A DNA stretch of 64,000 bases from Pelodera strongyloides (Eukaryota > Nematoda > Chromadorea > Rhabditida > Rhabditidae), in the NCBI GenBank assembly GCA_036852015.1, contig JAANDG010000375.1, forward strand, positions 1-64,000, in the 5' to 3' direction. Positions within the stretch are counted from its first letter, which is position 1, and each line of letters opens with the position of its first letter. The notes beneath the pieces are model-generated. The model saw only the letters and a program-made list of their open reading frames with translations, had not been told where the DNA came from and did not search any database. Shown piece by piece: positions 23,901-36,965 of the stretch. The position numbers and the translations under genes were made by a program.

Positions 23901-25877
23901 CTCTGGTCCGTCGTCATTTTCTGTATTCTACCGTACTAACGAAGAAAAGTACAAAGTGTAGGATAAATAATGAAACGGACGTTTCTGTACCTGAGGGCGT
24001 ATTCCCTAACACGCAGGGAGTCCTCCTTGGCCTCTCCAAGGAGCTAAAGAATGCGAGAGCAAAAGAGATTCAGAGCGCTCGTGGACCGAGGGAGGGTTCC
24101 CTGTGTGTTGGTGAATACGGCCTCTGTATTGTAGTTTGTCAAGCTACACAGTGAGTGAACCGCAGAAGTTGTCCTCTTTCTCTACCTTCCCATTTTTTTT
24201 CCAGCTCACCAAGACCGTGTTCGATCGGATAGTGGATATTGAAAAGTTTGACATTCTACACTCGACACGACACTTTGGCCCCATGGTCTTCTACCTGGCA
24301 CTCAATGGCAGAATAGCACAATTGCTCAATCATTTTGGAGGACAGGGAATGTGAGTATGCTAATTATAAATCTGAAACAACTTTATGATGCCTTCTTACT
24401 TTGTCTCTTAGCTTTGGGCGTTGTTTAAAATATTTAATATTGTCACTTTTGTGTGGTATACTCACTCGCAGCACGGTTGGGTAGCTGTTTGTCAAACTTT
24501 TGACACACCTAAGTGAAGTATATAGTTTTGTATCTCGTCTCTAGTCTATATTACCGGGCCTCCGCGGTTGCCAAGTGCTACATCACTACATTGATTTTGG
24601 ACTTTTTGGAGTGATGAAGAAATTATGTTTATGTCGTTATATATATTTTCAGGATCCACGAGTGTGCCTGCCTAATCCGGCTGCAGAAGAAATTGTACCC
24701 CGATTGGCGCGTGGCCGTTGGCAGCCAGGATTCCGATCTGAAAATTGTCAACGATTTCATCCAACAAAATGCTCGATTTAAGTGAGTTTTTAGTTTTTTT
24801 TTTCGTCCCAATAGTATCTAGTTGGTTCAGTCTTGCCTTACTTCCTATGTTACATTAAGTTACATGCATGAAGCTTTAAACTTTAAGTAATAACAAGTCT
24901 CATTTTTATGAGCTATGTGCTACATTTGAAAATCAACGCATCTCGATGGAAATGGGCTAAGTAAATAATACTATTGTATTTAAAAAATGTGCCCGTGAAA
25001 GTTGATAGTAAACTTTGCAGAACAGTTCATCCACCGTAGCTTTTCGCATAATAAAATAAATAGTCTTATTTGTAGGCCACAACTCACCCATTTGCTGCAC
25101 TTTCTAAAGGACGGAACTGTACAGAAGCCGAAGGAACTTCGGAAAACCTCGGAGCAAGCGCAGACAATAGCGGCTTCTGGAGTCACTGGACGAGTAAAGG
25201 TGATTTTGGTTCTTGATATTGTTTATGAACACTTGAACGTCAGTAGTAAGTAGTTCCCTAATTAGTCGGTGTAGGGTTCATGTCATCTGATGATCTGATC
25301 ATTTTTGCGACCCACCGGTACCGGAATATATAGGATATCTGTCTTTACGGCTAACGTAATGCGTAAGGTAAGGTATGCCCGGATTGTCTACCAAGTCACA
25401 AGTGTCAAAGCTCTTTAGTCCTTTAGTTTATGTTTTCAGATATGTTTTCAGACTAGAATCACTCATCAAAATGTGTCGAAGTCGGACGGTCCACTCGGCG
25501 AGCTGAGTGAAGAGTATTCAGTACGGGTTGAGAAGGTGTGTTGTTTTCGTGATATGATATGATACTTGTTGCTAGGCGCGCGGTAGCGCACATAGCCCTT
25601 TTTGATTTCTTCATTGTTTTTCTTCACTGCTTGCAGATTGATGATTTTCAGCGTTAAATTTGTTACCTGGATCCGGGAATCCATTTGCCCGTACGATTCT
25701 TTGGCCGAGAAGACCAGAGCCTTCTTTAACTCATATTGTGTTGTCCTACTTGAGTAAACGTTTAATTGTGTTCTCTTGTAATTGAGGCATCTATTTCAGG
25801 GCGAAGATGTTAGCCCAGATGATGACGACAAACCAAGACCACCGAGAGGAGGTAGAGGTGGCAGGAGGCGTAAATAG
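20999..25877 (+). CDS. MRPS22: Mitochondrial ribosomal protein mS22 (MRPS22, 14 exons)
   Basis: Exons: 20999-21102, 21452-21566, 21879-21953, 22174-22194, 22255-22329, 22625-22714, 22953-23029, 23170-23236, 23693-23776, 24205-24350, 24653-24781, 25076-25199, 25452-25535, 25800-25877; 1269 nt, 422 aa (human 360). Residues 1-35 (MLARSALSAFIRTAHTASLH...) are rich in Arg, Ser and Ala with no acids, a classic matrix-targeting presequence. Family blocks follow: VDVLATDKEIAG, KFVFTDITF (about 147-155), VVVREVDGTLR (164-174) and LHSTRHFGPMVFY. It is a structural protein of the mitochondrial 28S subunit. The 21-nt exon 4 is short and has a weak acceptor. The tail (398-422) is an Asp run followed by an RGG/Arg-rich stretch absent from human MRPS22. 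Confidence 0.92.
23993..24124. mobile_element. MITE, GAGGCCGTATTCACCAACACGC family
   Basis: The left end is GAGGGCGTATTCCCTAACACG and the right end GTGTTGGTGAATACGGCCTC. Better-preserved copies lie at 55826-55957 and 59835-59923. It sits in an MRPS22 intron. Confidence 0.75.
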
Positions 25878-26970
25878 GTGATGTGAGGGAGAGCGTAAGT
25901 TAAGTTGTTTTCTCTTATCTGTGGCGTAAGTAAACGACGTAACTGAGCGAGTGTTTTACTGGTTTGTACATCGAAAGTGACGTAAGAGGCCCTTTGGCCC
26001 TTAATTATGTCCTCAACTAAGTTACTGATGATGTGGGTGAATTTCTTGTGCCTGTGGACTCCTCGTATCGTTAGAGGTCCTGCGTGCCGCTTCTTATCAC
26101 TGAAACGAAATCGTTTTTGAGTATTTTTGAGGACATTGCTGGTTTTATAGTAGTATGCAGATCTCGAAATACTACCATAGTGTTTAGAGATTTAGACTCG
26201 TCAGTAGTAGTTAGTGTTGGTTACATTTTTACAATTACTACGCTCCTTAAATGGGGTAGATGTTATTATATTAGGCTAGCATAGGATTAGGATGGTTATT
26301 ATTGTTATGTTTGTTTGAAGAAACTGGGTTCCACTTTCGATTTAGTTTTTTTTCTTTTTGTTATAAATTTTGCTATTTCACAGATTTGTTAATTTTCGTC
26401 TGTTCTATCTGCTCAACTCATAATTATCAGATTGGCGAATATTTATGTGTGACATGTACATTATCAATTATCTTTGTGTATTCTTTTTTAACTTCGTAGG
26501 TTTCTAATTCCAATTGTTTATTATTATCAATTTCTGTTTGTAACGATTGTTGACATTTATTGTTGTAGTGCGTTCAGCGTTCATAAATTATTCGTGAACA
26601 TTTGTAATGTATATTATGGCTATGATGGGGGTTTGAAACTCGACCCATGTGTACTTTCGATATTGTTGTATACGTAAGAGTAGCTAAGTCTTGAGATATT
26701 TTCTGTGTTATGGTGGTGTGATGTACTTGTATTTATTACTTTGTCTCGTTTATCACTATCGTGCACACTGAAAAATTTGGCATAATTGTTGTCAAATAAT
26801 AACGTAGAAAGGCTAGGGAATGTCTTCTCGTGTTCTTTTTGTGCTCGCTTCTTGATATGATACACTCTTGTTATTATTCTAAGTCTCAACTTTGAGGTAA
26901 TATTTAAGGTGCCGACGACCCGGAAAGGTGTGAGGACACCGGGAGAAGATAGGCTCCAGAACAGGAGAGG
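25878..26970. other. MRPS22 3' flank and ALG9 upstream region
   Basis: No further exons are recognisable. This 1.1-kb AT-rich stretch must hold the MRPS22 polyadenylation site and the ALG9 promoter. The open frames here have no matching splice phases or family resemblance. Confidence 0.4.
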
Positions 26971-29900
26971 ATGGGTAAGAAGAATTTGAATCTCGTCCGG
27001 AGGTCGATACAACGAGGAGAACGACCCCAGCAAGTGGACGGACATCAGAATTTTAGTCCACCGAGGTACCGTACTTTTTATATTAGAACTAGTTTGTAGA
27101 ATGGGGTGCTACTACGGTATTCGATCATCAGAGGCCACATTCACCACTCAATTAACCATGGGAAATTCCCCGTCCTTTTCTCTGCGTGTCTCACATCAGA
27201 GTGCTGTTTTCTTGCCCAGGGTCTATTGCCCCGAGGGAATCCGAGTGGTGAATATGGACTTTGAATGAGATCTTTGGGGTTGTTTTGCATGTAAGGATGT
27301 GTGTAAAGATGAATGTTATATTTTGGTTATACACAGATGATCAATAATGTCAAGCGAAACATTTAAATAAACCTGTAGGATGTATCATAATCATATATTA
27401 TTATTTTTTTCAGCTCAAAAAGAGAGCGTCGTCAGAAGTGGGACGGTGAAATCAACGGAAAATTGTATGTGGCGGACAGCAATGATGACACGGACTGGCA
27501 ACCGACACCCTCGGTGATTATAAAGGTACGGTAGCACTAGCAACGGTTATGCGAGTTGTTAAGCACTACGCATAAGGATAAAGCCTAAGGTAAGTATGAA
27601 TGTTTGTTTTTGTACCATACCTTACAGTACTTATGAGATTGTCTGGAGTAAGGACATCGATGTTTTCAATTATCTGTAGTTTGATAGTAGAGTTATTATG
27701 AATCTGGGTACCAAGTACCAAGCTGTGATGCACGGGAACCTCGTAACAGTAGTGAAACTAGCCATAGCAGTATTATAGAACTTTATAAAACGCTTTGATT
27801 AGCAGTGCCAATAATTATGTTTCGGGAACTTTGTTTAAGGGTAAGCTAGTTTAGCTCGCGCAGTGATAGGTTCTTCGCCGTTCTTTATTATGCTTGGCCT
27901 TACGGGATCTGAAGAGGAAAAAAAAACTAATTTGGAGTTTTGTTTTATTGGCTGTCTTTTCAGCTCTTGGCCTCATTTCGTTTGTCGGCTGCGATCTGGA
28001 GTGGTATTTCGGATTGCGATGAGGTAAGTCTTATTAATTATTAATTTAATTGCCATTTTTGATAATTGACCCATTTTGCTTAATTAGTTGTGTTGTATGA
28101 GTAAATGCTTTGTCAAGTAAATCCGTATGGCGTTAGAATTTAGCATTGTTTCCAGGTCTTCAACTACTGGGAACCGATGCATCTGCTGCTCTTTGGTGAT
28201 GGCCTGCAGACGTGGGAGTATTCTCCACTTTACGCAATTAGGTATGCGAAATTGCCTAATTATGTGTTTTCTTGCTCATTTGTTATTATTCGTTATTATT
28301 CTCATGTCTCATATATCATTACAATATCATAGAAAAGCATAATCAAAGCAAAAAGAAGTCGGCTTAAAGCAGCATTGTGCCTACTTTGGGAAATTTGCAT
28401 ATGATTTGGTAAATTTGGTGCCGGAAGCTTGCCGGACGGGCACCAAATTTGCATAGGATACATAGGTTATGCGTATCATATACAAGTTCCCAAACTAGGT
28501 ACAATGCGGCTCTAAAATATATAGAGCATATCACCATGTTTTCTCATATCGTAGGACTATTTTATACCATGCATTGTTGTTGTGGCCGTTTATTTATGAT
28601 TTCTATATAATTTAGATCCTACTTTTACGTCTACCTTCATGCGATTCCCGGATACTTGCTCGCGTCGTTGTTGCCCGCGAAGATTGGCATATTTGTTGGA
28701 GTGAGGTAGGAGTTTATATTTCTATATTATTTATTGTAATTATTGAGTTTATCACTGTAATTATTGTTTTGATAATGCCATGTTTCATGTTTGGCATAAA
28801 GATCTAATGAAAAGACGTTTGATTGATATTACGGTATTGCATAGCTTGTTCATTGTTCTTTGTTGCGCGGAGCCCAATCGAAATGTTCCTCTTAGTGAAC
28901 AAAGTGTTGATATATTGGGGCCTAGCCCTTTTTGGTTCTTCTCCGGGGGTTTCCCGGACCTGGGAGCACTCATTAATTAATAGCACAAAAAGTACTAGAC
29001 CAAATGGGCTCTAATTTGGCAAATCTACTCTTCCAATGTTCCTCTACAACCCTGCAAAAACTCAGCCAGAAAAAATCATTTTGAAGAGAAGTTATTAAAA
29101 ATATAATCTGCTTCCAGATGTTGTCTAGCTTTGTTCTCGCTAGCTGCCGAATATCTGATGTACGTGGCTTTATGCAACCGATTTTCAAATTCGATCGCTC
29201 GTTTTTACGTCTTTTTCACTGCCTTCTCGACCGGAATGTTTATATCGAGGTATGTTGGAGTACTTTTGTTATTCTTTCCTTCATCAGAGATCTTGGATAT
29301 TGTGTTTTTTTTTTAATTTTGAATTTTGAACTCTGGATCCTAGTCCTAGGTCCTTTATTGTATACGATATGCACAATAAGCATAATAAGATGCTGGGCAT
29401 GACCTAATTTGTACCATATTTGCTCAAACCAGTTCCAAAGACTTTGTAGGGAAATTTATGTTTAAGTGAGATGTAGATTTTATTTCGGTCACTGTGCTAA
29501 GCTAACACCTAAAAAAGACCACCATCGCATTGTACGTGCCTTATTTGTGCCCTTATTTCCGAGAGCCGCTGTATCTTGTATTCTACTTTTTTTGTGGTAA
29601 ATTGAATGTATGTAGAGGAATGTTTCAAACGGTTACCTTAACCACCACTTCATCAATAATTTGTTAGGACCCCTATTGGATGAACATACAAGAAGATGAC
29701 TTATAGTTGTATATGATATGCACAATAATAAAATAATAAAGTAGTATATTAATATAATCTTTAGCACGGCTTTCCTCCCGTCGAGCTTCGCCATGACAAT
29801 GAACACGTTTGCGATGGCCGCTTATCTCCAGGAGCGATGGTAAGTGACTTTTTTCAGGTTAATTTGGGACTTTTGAGGTTTTTACCAGGGTTTCCAGTTT

Positions 29901-32900
29901 CTTCTTCATAGTGTTCTATCATAACATTGGTGAATGTATACTATTAGATCTAGGCGGCTTTTCTAAATATTGTGTGGTTTTAGTAGAGCTTTTTCTTCAG
30001 GTTCTGGTCCATTATGTGCACGGTGATTTCGGCATTTGTTGGCTGGCCATTTGCCGCACTTCTGGGACTTCCTGTTGCAATTGGTTGGTGTGTTTCTCAA
30101 TTTAAGTGTAATTGTAAGTGTTGAAATCAAGCTCTGACCAATAAGGAGTGAGTGCGCGCGTTAATAAAATCAACGACCGATCATCGCTATGAGAAACTAT
30201 ATATAATATATCATCGTAATTCGGAGAATCGGCAGTATATGGGGGTATTGGATGAATACTGTAAGGTTATATAAGTTATTCTAATAGTGACATGATTATC
30301 TAAAAATAACTGCGGCTACACAGAATAAAGTAAGACATGTTCATCGGTGCATCCTATTTGCCCCGTGCATTTATGTGTAGAAATGTTAATTAACAAGCCC
30401 ACAACAACAATATAAGAGAGGATTGATTGTTCGTCTTCTATTCTATTTTGATATTGATATACTTTAGTATGAATAAGTTTAGACATGTTCGTCCTGCGGG
30501 CCTCGTTCCGGAACCGTGCATTGTTTGTGTTCTATTCTCTGGTTTCTGCGTGTATTGTTGGCGGAGCCATCGTGTCTGCAGACTCGTATTACTATGGAAA
30601 GACAGTGTTTGTGAGTTAATTTGGGGTTGTTCATTGCTTTAAAGCGAAATACCGGCCGGGTTTTGAAACACATCGAGTACACCAGCATTCTTATTCAGCG
30701 TGTGCAAATGAATATAAATTAGAATGAAAAATCGAGCTAAATTCGAGCAAATTAGCATAAATAGGTACGAATTCAGATGGCCGCGATGCGTTTCAAAAAC
30801 CGGCCGGTATTTCCTTTAATATAGGAGGAAGAGCTAGGTCTTTTATGTTTATCGGTATTGTTGAAAGAGCCGAGTGTAGGCCTAATTGCATCTACTTGTG
30901 TGGAAATTGGCATTGCTAAAAATTTCGAAATTCTAGTGAGAGTGGTCTGTGCCGTACTTTTTAGTAACTTTGTGAAACATATCGGTATAATGTATTGAAA
31001 TTATTCCAGTCGCTTGTTAAATGAAACATATCCATTTACACACAGGATTTAGTCCCTGTAAGTGTAAGATGAAGTTAACAAATCTTTATTAGCAAACAAA
31101 CAACGACAAAATAGGAGAGTATAGTATGGAAGCCTAGTACTAACAAAGGGCTCCACAGGTTTTATCCTACAAGAAAGATAGCTACTTACGTGGGTCCATA
31201 CGTCCATAGTCCATAAACCAAAGTTATTTCATTATGTTTTCTTTTTTAGGCGCCTCTCAACATTGTCCTCTATAACGTGTTCTCAACGCATGGACCTGAC
31301 TTGTACGGTATGGAGCCCCTCTCCTACTACTTGAAGAATCTGTTGCTCAACTGGAACATCTCACTACCACTCTCACTGTTGGCGGTCGGCGTTTCGGCGG
31401 TCAGATATGCGCATAGTTTCCCGCCCCCTGCCGCTGACGTCGCTGAACAGCCAACGATTATGGGAATACGTGAGTTTTATATTGTGTTAATTGTTAATCT
31501 TTACCTCATGTACAAACTTTGGGTTAGTTGTTGTTTTGCATGTGGAAAGAGAGAGAGATGAGACCACATAGGACTTATAAACGTTGTTTGGTTGTCGTTT
31601 GTTATTTATTATTGTATTACCTGTTTTCGTATTATATGGTGGTCCAGAAACATGTTTGTTTTTGCGCCTTTGCGGATTTTTTGTATCATGGTTTTGACAT
31701 TTGTTCTCTGCATGAACAAGCGAAACTCTCCCTTGCGGTAGAATTTGTCTCCTGTTTTCCGCCGTTTCTTCTTGATCCTTTGTTGTATCATATCCCCACG
31801 GGAGACCATGGGAAGTTATTCCCGCGTTCATGCAAACGGTCGGGTCGGGGTCGCTGGTTTCAGAAGGCCGGAGAAGATGGTACACGTTTTTCATTTATTT
31901 ACTTTTCGTGTTTAGCCCGAAGTCTGGTTTACTGGAGCCGATTCGTGCCTGTTCTAACGCTCTGGATGTCCCTACTCGTCTGGCTCGCTGTGTTCTTTGC
32001 TCAACCGCATAAGGTCGGTAATTGTGTATTGTAATTTATATTGCGAGTTCCGGTATATGATATTTATGCTTACTCGAAATAGAACTATAAGCAAAGTCAG
32101 GGCCACCTCTCCTAGAATAGAGTACGCAAACTACGATATGAAATACCATTAAATGAATTCATGTTGTAAGTTTCACCACGGACAATACTGTATGTAGCAT
32201 TGAATCTCTGAATTGTCGTGCTACCTGCTGCATAGTGATTAGTTATGAGTTTTTCCGTATTTCGCAAAGGCTTGTTTGTTTATTATACACCAGCCGGATG
32301 AAGATACTGGTATTATACATATGGAAGATGTTTAGGAGGAACGGTTTCTGTTTCCCGCGTATCCTTTGATCGCTGTGCTTGCAGCGGTGGCAATCGATGC
32401 TATTCACAGGTGAGTATTGGTTTATTGTTTTTTGGAAGATCATATTTAGTGCATTATATTGCTTAATTAGTTTGTGTCGTATGTATATTTATTACTTACA
32501 TTTTGTTGTATCAAACATGAGTATCAATCTTGAGTCTTGAGGTTGTAGGTAGGATAGTTTTATTTTTGCGCTTGTGATTTCTCTTTCAAGACCTGCGCTT
32601 TATTGTCCTGTTTAATATAAATACTTTAAAACGTATTATTAGGAGTACATTTATTTCATTGTTATAGTTCAAGATATTTATATTTCTTACGTATATACGT
32701 ATTTATAGGTGGTTATCGGAGTGCAGCGAAGCGTTGTCGAAACTCGCCTACATTTTTGTTGCCATTTTTGCGGTCATCTCATTTTCACGGGTAATGTCGT
32801 TGCACAGGTGGGCTGAAGTCTTATTTACTGTTTTATTTTAATTATTTTCTTTCTTTGTTGACATTGTTGACAGCTTGAGAATTGAACCGCGTCGTTATGT

Positions 32901-35900
32901 GTATGTCTGTTGCCTCTAGCGTGTTTGGCTAGGATTTATTTACAAAGCTGTAAATAGTACAAGGATAATATGTATGTGTGTGATAATGTAGTTTATTGAA
33001 TGCAATAGAGGAATTGGTATATAATGGAGTAAAGAAGAAGTCTTTGACTTGGTTACAACAAGCAGCAGAAGGTTATTTTGTATTGTTTTTTTTTCAGAAA
33101 CTTTTCCGGCTCCATCGAAGTGTACAAATCGTTGAATGAGCATTTCATGCACGATGTGCAATTGTTGGACTTTGACCAGATGAACGTGGGTTTTAAGTAT
33201 CTTTTATTTTCATTTTTTGTTTCACTATTATGTGAAAACTGAAAACTATCAAGAAATGACTATTGTATTTAGAAAAATAATTTGCAACAGATAATTGTAT
33301 GTGAGCAGGTGTGTATTTTTAACTAGTTAGATGCTAAGAGCGCATTACATGATGTTGAAATCGAATAGGTGACTATCCTGAACATATTTTTACACGAAAC
33401 TTTTGGATTTTGGCATTTTGTTTTGTAACTTTAGACTTTTGACTGAGCGTCATACAGGACAGGTCTCGTGTTACTTTTATTGACCCTTTTCATTTATTTA
33501 TTTTGTCTGTGTAGGATCCCGTACGTGTTTGTGTGGGAAAGGAGTGGTATCGGTTCCCGTCTTCATTCTACATTCCAACACATGTTTTGGATAAAAGGGG
33601 ACGGACGCGAAGGACACAGTTGGGGTATGGTTGTTTCTGAATAATATGTTTGTATGTATGGCTGTTACATGTGTATGTTGAAAAGTGTGTAATACATATT
33701 GTGGCCGTCTAATACATATTGGGGATGTCTTTTATGGAGGGGTTTGCGGAGGGTGTTTATGAAGAGTGGATGGGTAAATATAAGTTGAGCGACTTTGATA
33801 TGTCTGGATGGTGAATCTGTCAGTCAGGGAGAGAGAGAGAGAGAAGTAGAAACACCCAATGAGACAACGTGGAAATACACTGTTGTCGTGAAACGTTGTG
33901 TTAAATGTTTTATCGTCATAGAGACCTCATCATTGTGTAATAACTGCGGTTAAAGCCAGCAGTCAAAAGTTTTTTTTTTTTTTTTTTTTTTAATTTGTTG
34001 AAGTATTAGGGTAAACAGAAACTCTGAAATATGCTGTTATGATACATGAAGAGAAAGAAATATAATGTTGTGTTGAAACACAGTGTTATTCGCCCATCGG
34101 AAAAAAAACCTGAATGATAGAATTCAATTTAGTGATCATTTCAAATCAGAATTGAAATTGATTAATTAGTTTGTAGTCTGAAGTGAATACAGCTAGAATA
34201 GTGTGATTGGTTTGGGCCTTCTGATACTTATATAACGCTCACAACTTTTCAGCTTCCTTCGAAGTGAATTCCGTGGCCTACTTCCGAAACAGTGGAAGGA
34301 AGGTTCGATCCCCGCAATTACTCGAGAAGAACCCACCGAGATGAACGATCAGAACCTGGAAGAGCCATCCAGGTAAGTGTCTATGTGGCGCAGTAGTTGT
34401 GTTCGCCATAGACGTGCGAAGGGTCAGTGGTTCAGTCCCGGTGATGGTTTTCGAATTGCGCGATATGTAGATTCGTTTTGTGTTTTTGTGTTCAAACTCC
34501 TTTAAAGCGGTGTAACATACGGTTTTTTTTACATGGGCCCGTATGCTTGATAACTGCTTCCGAAATGAGATTTTTTTCCGAATTCGGTGTCATTAGCATG
34601 AGCGCATAGGAATGCATTTGTTCAGAAAGCGTTTAAAACACCGGTTGTTTTGCCGCTTTAACCGAACTTCTTTTTAGATATGTGAAGCTGGACACGTGTG
34701 ACTACTTGGTGGACTTTGACACTGGAAAGTATACCGAGTTTGAACCAGATTACAAGAAATTTGTGAGTTTTTTCTTTTTTTTTGAATTGTGTCCTTCATT
34801 AATGAATATTTTCCATTTTTTTCTTGCGTTCGTGCTCAAAATTTGTTTGCAACCCATGTGCGAAGAGGCCAAACATTTTGACGTAGGTCTGCGCGGTAGG
34901 ATTGAATATTTTGCTACTGTTACCACCGCAAACACTTTTGGTTGAGGTGGAGTGGGGATCTTCAATTGCTGGATAAAATAAAATGATATTCAATTACTGG
35001 GGAATATTATGTAGGTGATTGGTTTAATCAACGAACCCCTCGTGGGTATTTTGTATAAGATTGTTGAAACATTGTGTTTTTCAAGCGAAATGCCTTTTTG
35101 AAACGCATCGTGTGCAACTAATTTCTACTCGATTTTTTATTCTAGTTTATGTTCATTTGCATATGCTGGTGTACTCGATGCGTTTCAGGGACTGGCCGGT
35201 ATTTTGCTTTAAACTAGTCATGGTTTTCTGAATGAATAAGTATATTTCTTGACACGTATCATGTATTGTCTAGTATTGTATGTATAACTATTATAAGGTC
35301 AACTGTATCATGAATTTAATAGTTTTTTTTTTTTTAAACTTTTTGTTGCTTCTTCACCGGCAAGAAATTGAAAAAAGATTAGTTAAAAAGGTTAGATTAG
35401 AAAAAAAGATTGAAAAAAAAAGATTGTATTTTGGAGTGTGGCACGTTTAGGATTGCTGATATCGTGTGTACGTAGTTTTGTGTTGAGGTAACGTGGCTAA
35501 ACTAGTCAAAACTACAAAATTGTTAGCCGCTTGTGTGAATACAGTTTCTTTGCTGATATGTCAGTTACAACTACTCTCTGTGGAATTTCTTTCTTATCTT
35601 TGGTGATACATACATATAATGCTATGCATTTTTTCGTCCTATCTTTGATTTACTACTTTGAATTTTAAAATCATTGATTTCTTTCATCGTCTCTTATGGC
35701 GTTGCGCTCTTTCTAAGAGTCTAATAAACATTTCTAGTTATTTGACCTCTAGACTCGAAACTTATGTAATAATACTGGTTCTTTTCCAGTTGTTGTTGTT
35801 GTTGCCGGAGGCAGCCAGCGTGGTTGATCATCCTCGCGAGATGGGCTATGTCAGTTACAAGAGGCCTAAAAATGTTGCCACTTCCCGCGGCTTATTCCAT

Positions 35901-36382
35901 AGGTTCTTTTCCAGTCTTTGCCAGGCTCGAAACTTACCAAATAAATACAGTGTTCTTTTCAGTCATTCCTTCGCCCGCTTGCCGAGTACCCGTTCCTGAT
36001 ACCGGAGAAGTCGCACTGGTTCTATCGCGCATTCTTCATACCGTACATCTCACAGGAGCGATGCGTTTTTGGTGGGCGTGATCTTTATTATGTCCAATAT
36101 TGATTGACTGTGTTTTGTAGTATTGATTGCTTTCGCGGACTTTTGTTGGGTCATGAAGTGTTAGTAGATGGTAATTTGGTGCGCCTGTACTCGAAGGCTT
36201 TGACGACTGAAGGTTAAGTAGGATTTTAGGTTTAAGCAAGGTTTAATGATTTATGGAGCACGGTGTGCTTTTGAATGTTTGATGATATGCTTTGTTTATG
36301 TTCCTACATGAATAATTTAAGTTTCATTCTTTCAGGAAGATACACGTTGTTCAAGCGAGCGGATAGAACTATGAGGGATTAA
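26971..36382 (+). CDS. ALG9: Alpha-1,2-mannosyltransferase ALG9 (GT22, 19 exons)
   Basis: Exons: 26971-27065, 27414-27525, 27964-28023, 28156-28241, 28616-28705, 29118-29249, 29765-29839, 30001-30083, 30483-30610, 31250-31469, 31916-32013, 32336-32409, 32709-32807, 33098-33185, 33515-33624, 34253-34372, 34678-34762, 35963-36071, 36336-36382; 1911 nt, 636 aa (human 611). It adds mannose from dolichol-phosphate-mannose to the lipid-linked N-glycan precursor in the ER lumen. Family marks: ISDCDEVFNYWEP (84-96), QTWEYSP, DSYYYGK, HGPDLYG, the GT22 QPHKEERFLFP motif (390-400), GKEWYRFPSS (488-497) and TEMNDQNLEEPSRY. Many hydrophobic segments fit a polytopic ER enzyme. The start and the last splice are inferred from phase and alignment. 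Confidence 0.94.
27131..27257. mobile_element. MITE, GAGGCCATATTCAC family
   Basis: GAGGCCACATTCACCACTCAATT at the left, GAGTGGTGAATATGG at the right. It matches the element at 62806-62927 in the opposite orientation. It lies in ALG9 intron 1. Confidence 0.7.
28374..28515. mobile_element. Foldback MITE related to 380-561
   Basis: TTAAAGC with TTGTGCCTACTTTGGGAAAT at the left and CCAAACTAGGTACAATGCGG at the right, with a TTGGTGCC/GGCACCAA centre. In an ALG9 intron; the right TTAA is eroded. Confidence 0.75.
30639..30819. mobile_element. TTAA-flanked MITE (CGGCCGG family)
   Basis: TTAAAGCGAAATACCGGCCGG at the left faces CCGGCCGGTATTTCC-TTTAA at the right, with GAAACACATCG / CGATGCGTTTC inside. 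In an ALG9 intron. Confidence 0.85.
34386..34450 (+). repeat. tRNA-like sequence (SINE head or tRNA pseudogene)
   Basis: TGGCGCAGTAG resembles a pol III A box and GGTTCAGTCCC a B box, at normal tRNA spacing. The flanks do not form a seven-pair acceptor stem, so it is not a functional tRNA. Lies in an ALG9 intron. Confidence 0.5.
34502..34661. mobile_element. TTAA-flanked short element (AGCGG...CCGCT ends)
   Basis: TTAAAGCGG at the left and CCGCTTTAA at the right, with ACATACGG / ACACCGG subterminal traces. A diverged member of the TTAAAGCG group, in an ALG9 intron, ending 16 bp before exon 17. Confidence 0.6.
35081..35212. mobile_element. Degraded CGGCCGG-family MITE
   Basis: AAGCGAAATGCC...GAAACGCATCG at the left and CGATGCGTTTC...GGCCGGTATTTTGCTTTAA at the right. 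The left TTAA is lost. In an ALG9 intron. Confidence 0.65.
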
Positions 36383-36814
36383 AAAAGATAGGGGATGGCT
36401 TCCAGTTACTTACGTTTAAAGTGGTATGACTCGTTGTTTTTGAAGTGTCGTACCGCTTTAAGTTTACTCTTGGACCTGGGTTGGATTTGGCTTATCACCA
36501 CGCTTGATCTTAGTTCTCGTTTTTTGCTTTAGCTTTATGCAGTTGCATCTGTTTGCAGTAGGTCTAGTTGGATGTCACAATTTAACTGGATATTTTGTGC
36601 CGGCTTGCAAAATGACTTGTAAATTTGCATGTTTAGCTTTGAAATCTACCTTGCATACGATAGCTTATTTTATTTGACTTCGAGTTCCTTAGATTAATTA
36701 ATTTCTCCAAACTAAAGCGCTGAACCTTATAATGCTTGTTTTTTGGAAGGTCAAACCATCATCCTTAGATAAAAGGAAACTATTTGAGCACTTCATTCTC
36801 GTGAGCCTCCTCCT

Positions 36815-36965
36815 TTAAAGCGAATTAACGGCCGTTTTTTTTAAATATGTCAAATCCTTGCATTTCGTTGCCTACTGTGCAAATTAGTATTGGCATAAAA
36901 ATAGATCACAAATCGACCCCGCTTAGCATAGAAATGCAGTTATTTGAGACGCGTCACGCGTTTAA
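36815..36965. mobile_element. Degraded TTAA MITE downstream of ALG9
   Basis: TTAAAGCGAATTAACGGCCGT at the left; the right end (GACGCGTCACGCGTTTAAA) is badly eroded. Placed by its left end. Confidence 0.45.

Noticed and set aside
34386..34450. Functional tRNA gene
   Set aside because: A and B boxes are present but the acceptor stem does not pair; the same holds at 40249, 55126 and 63605.
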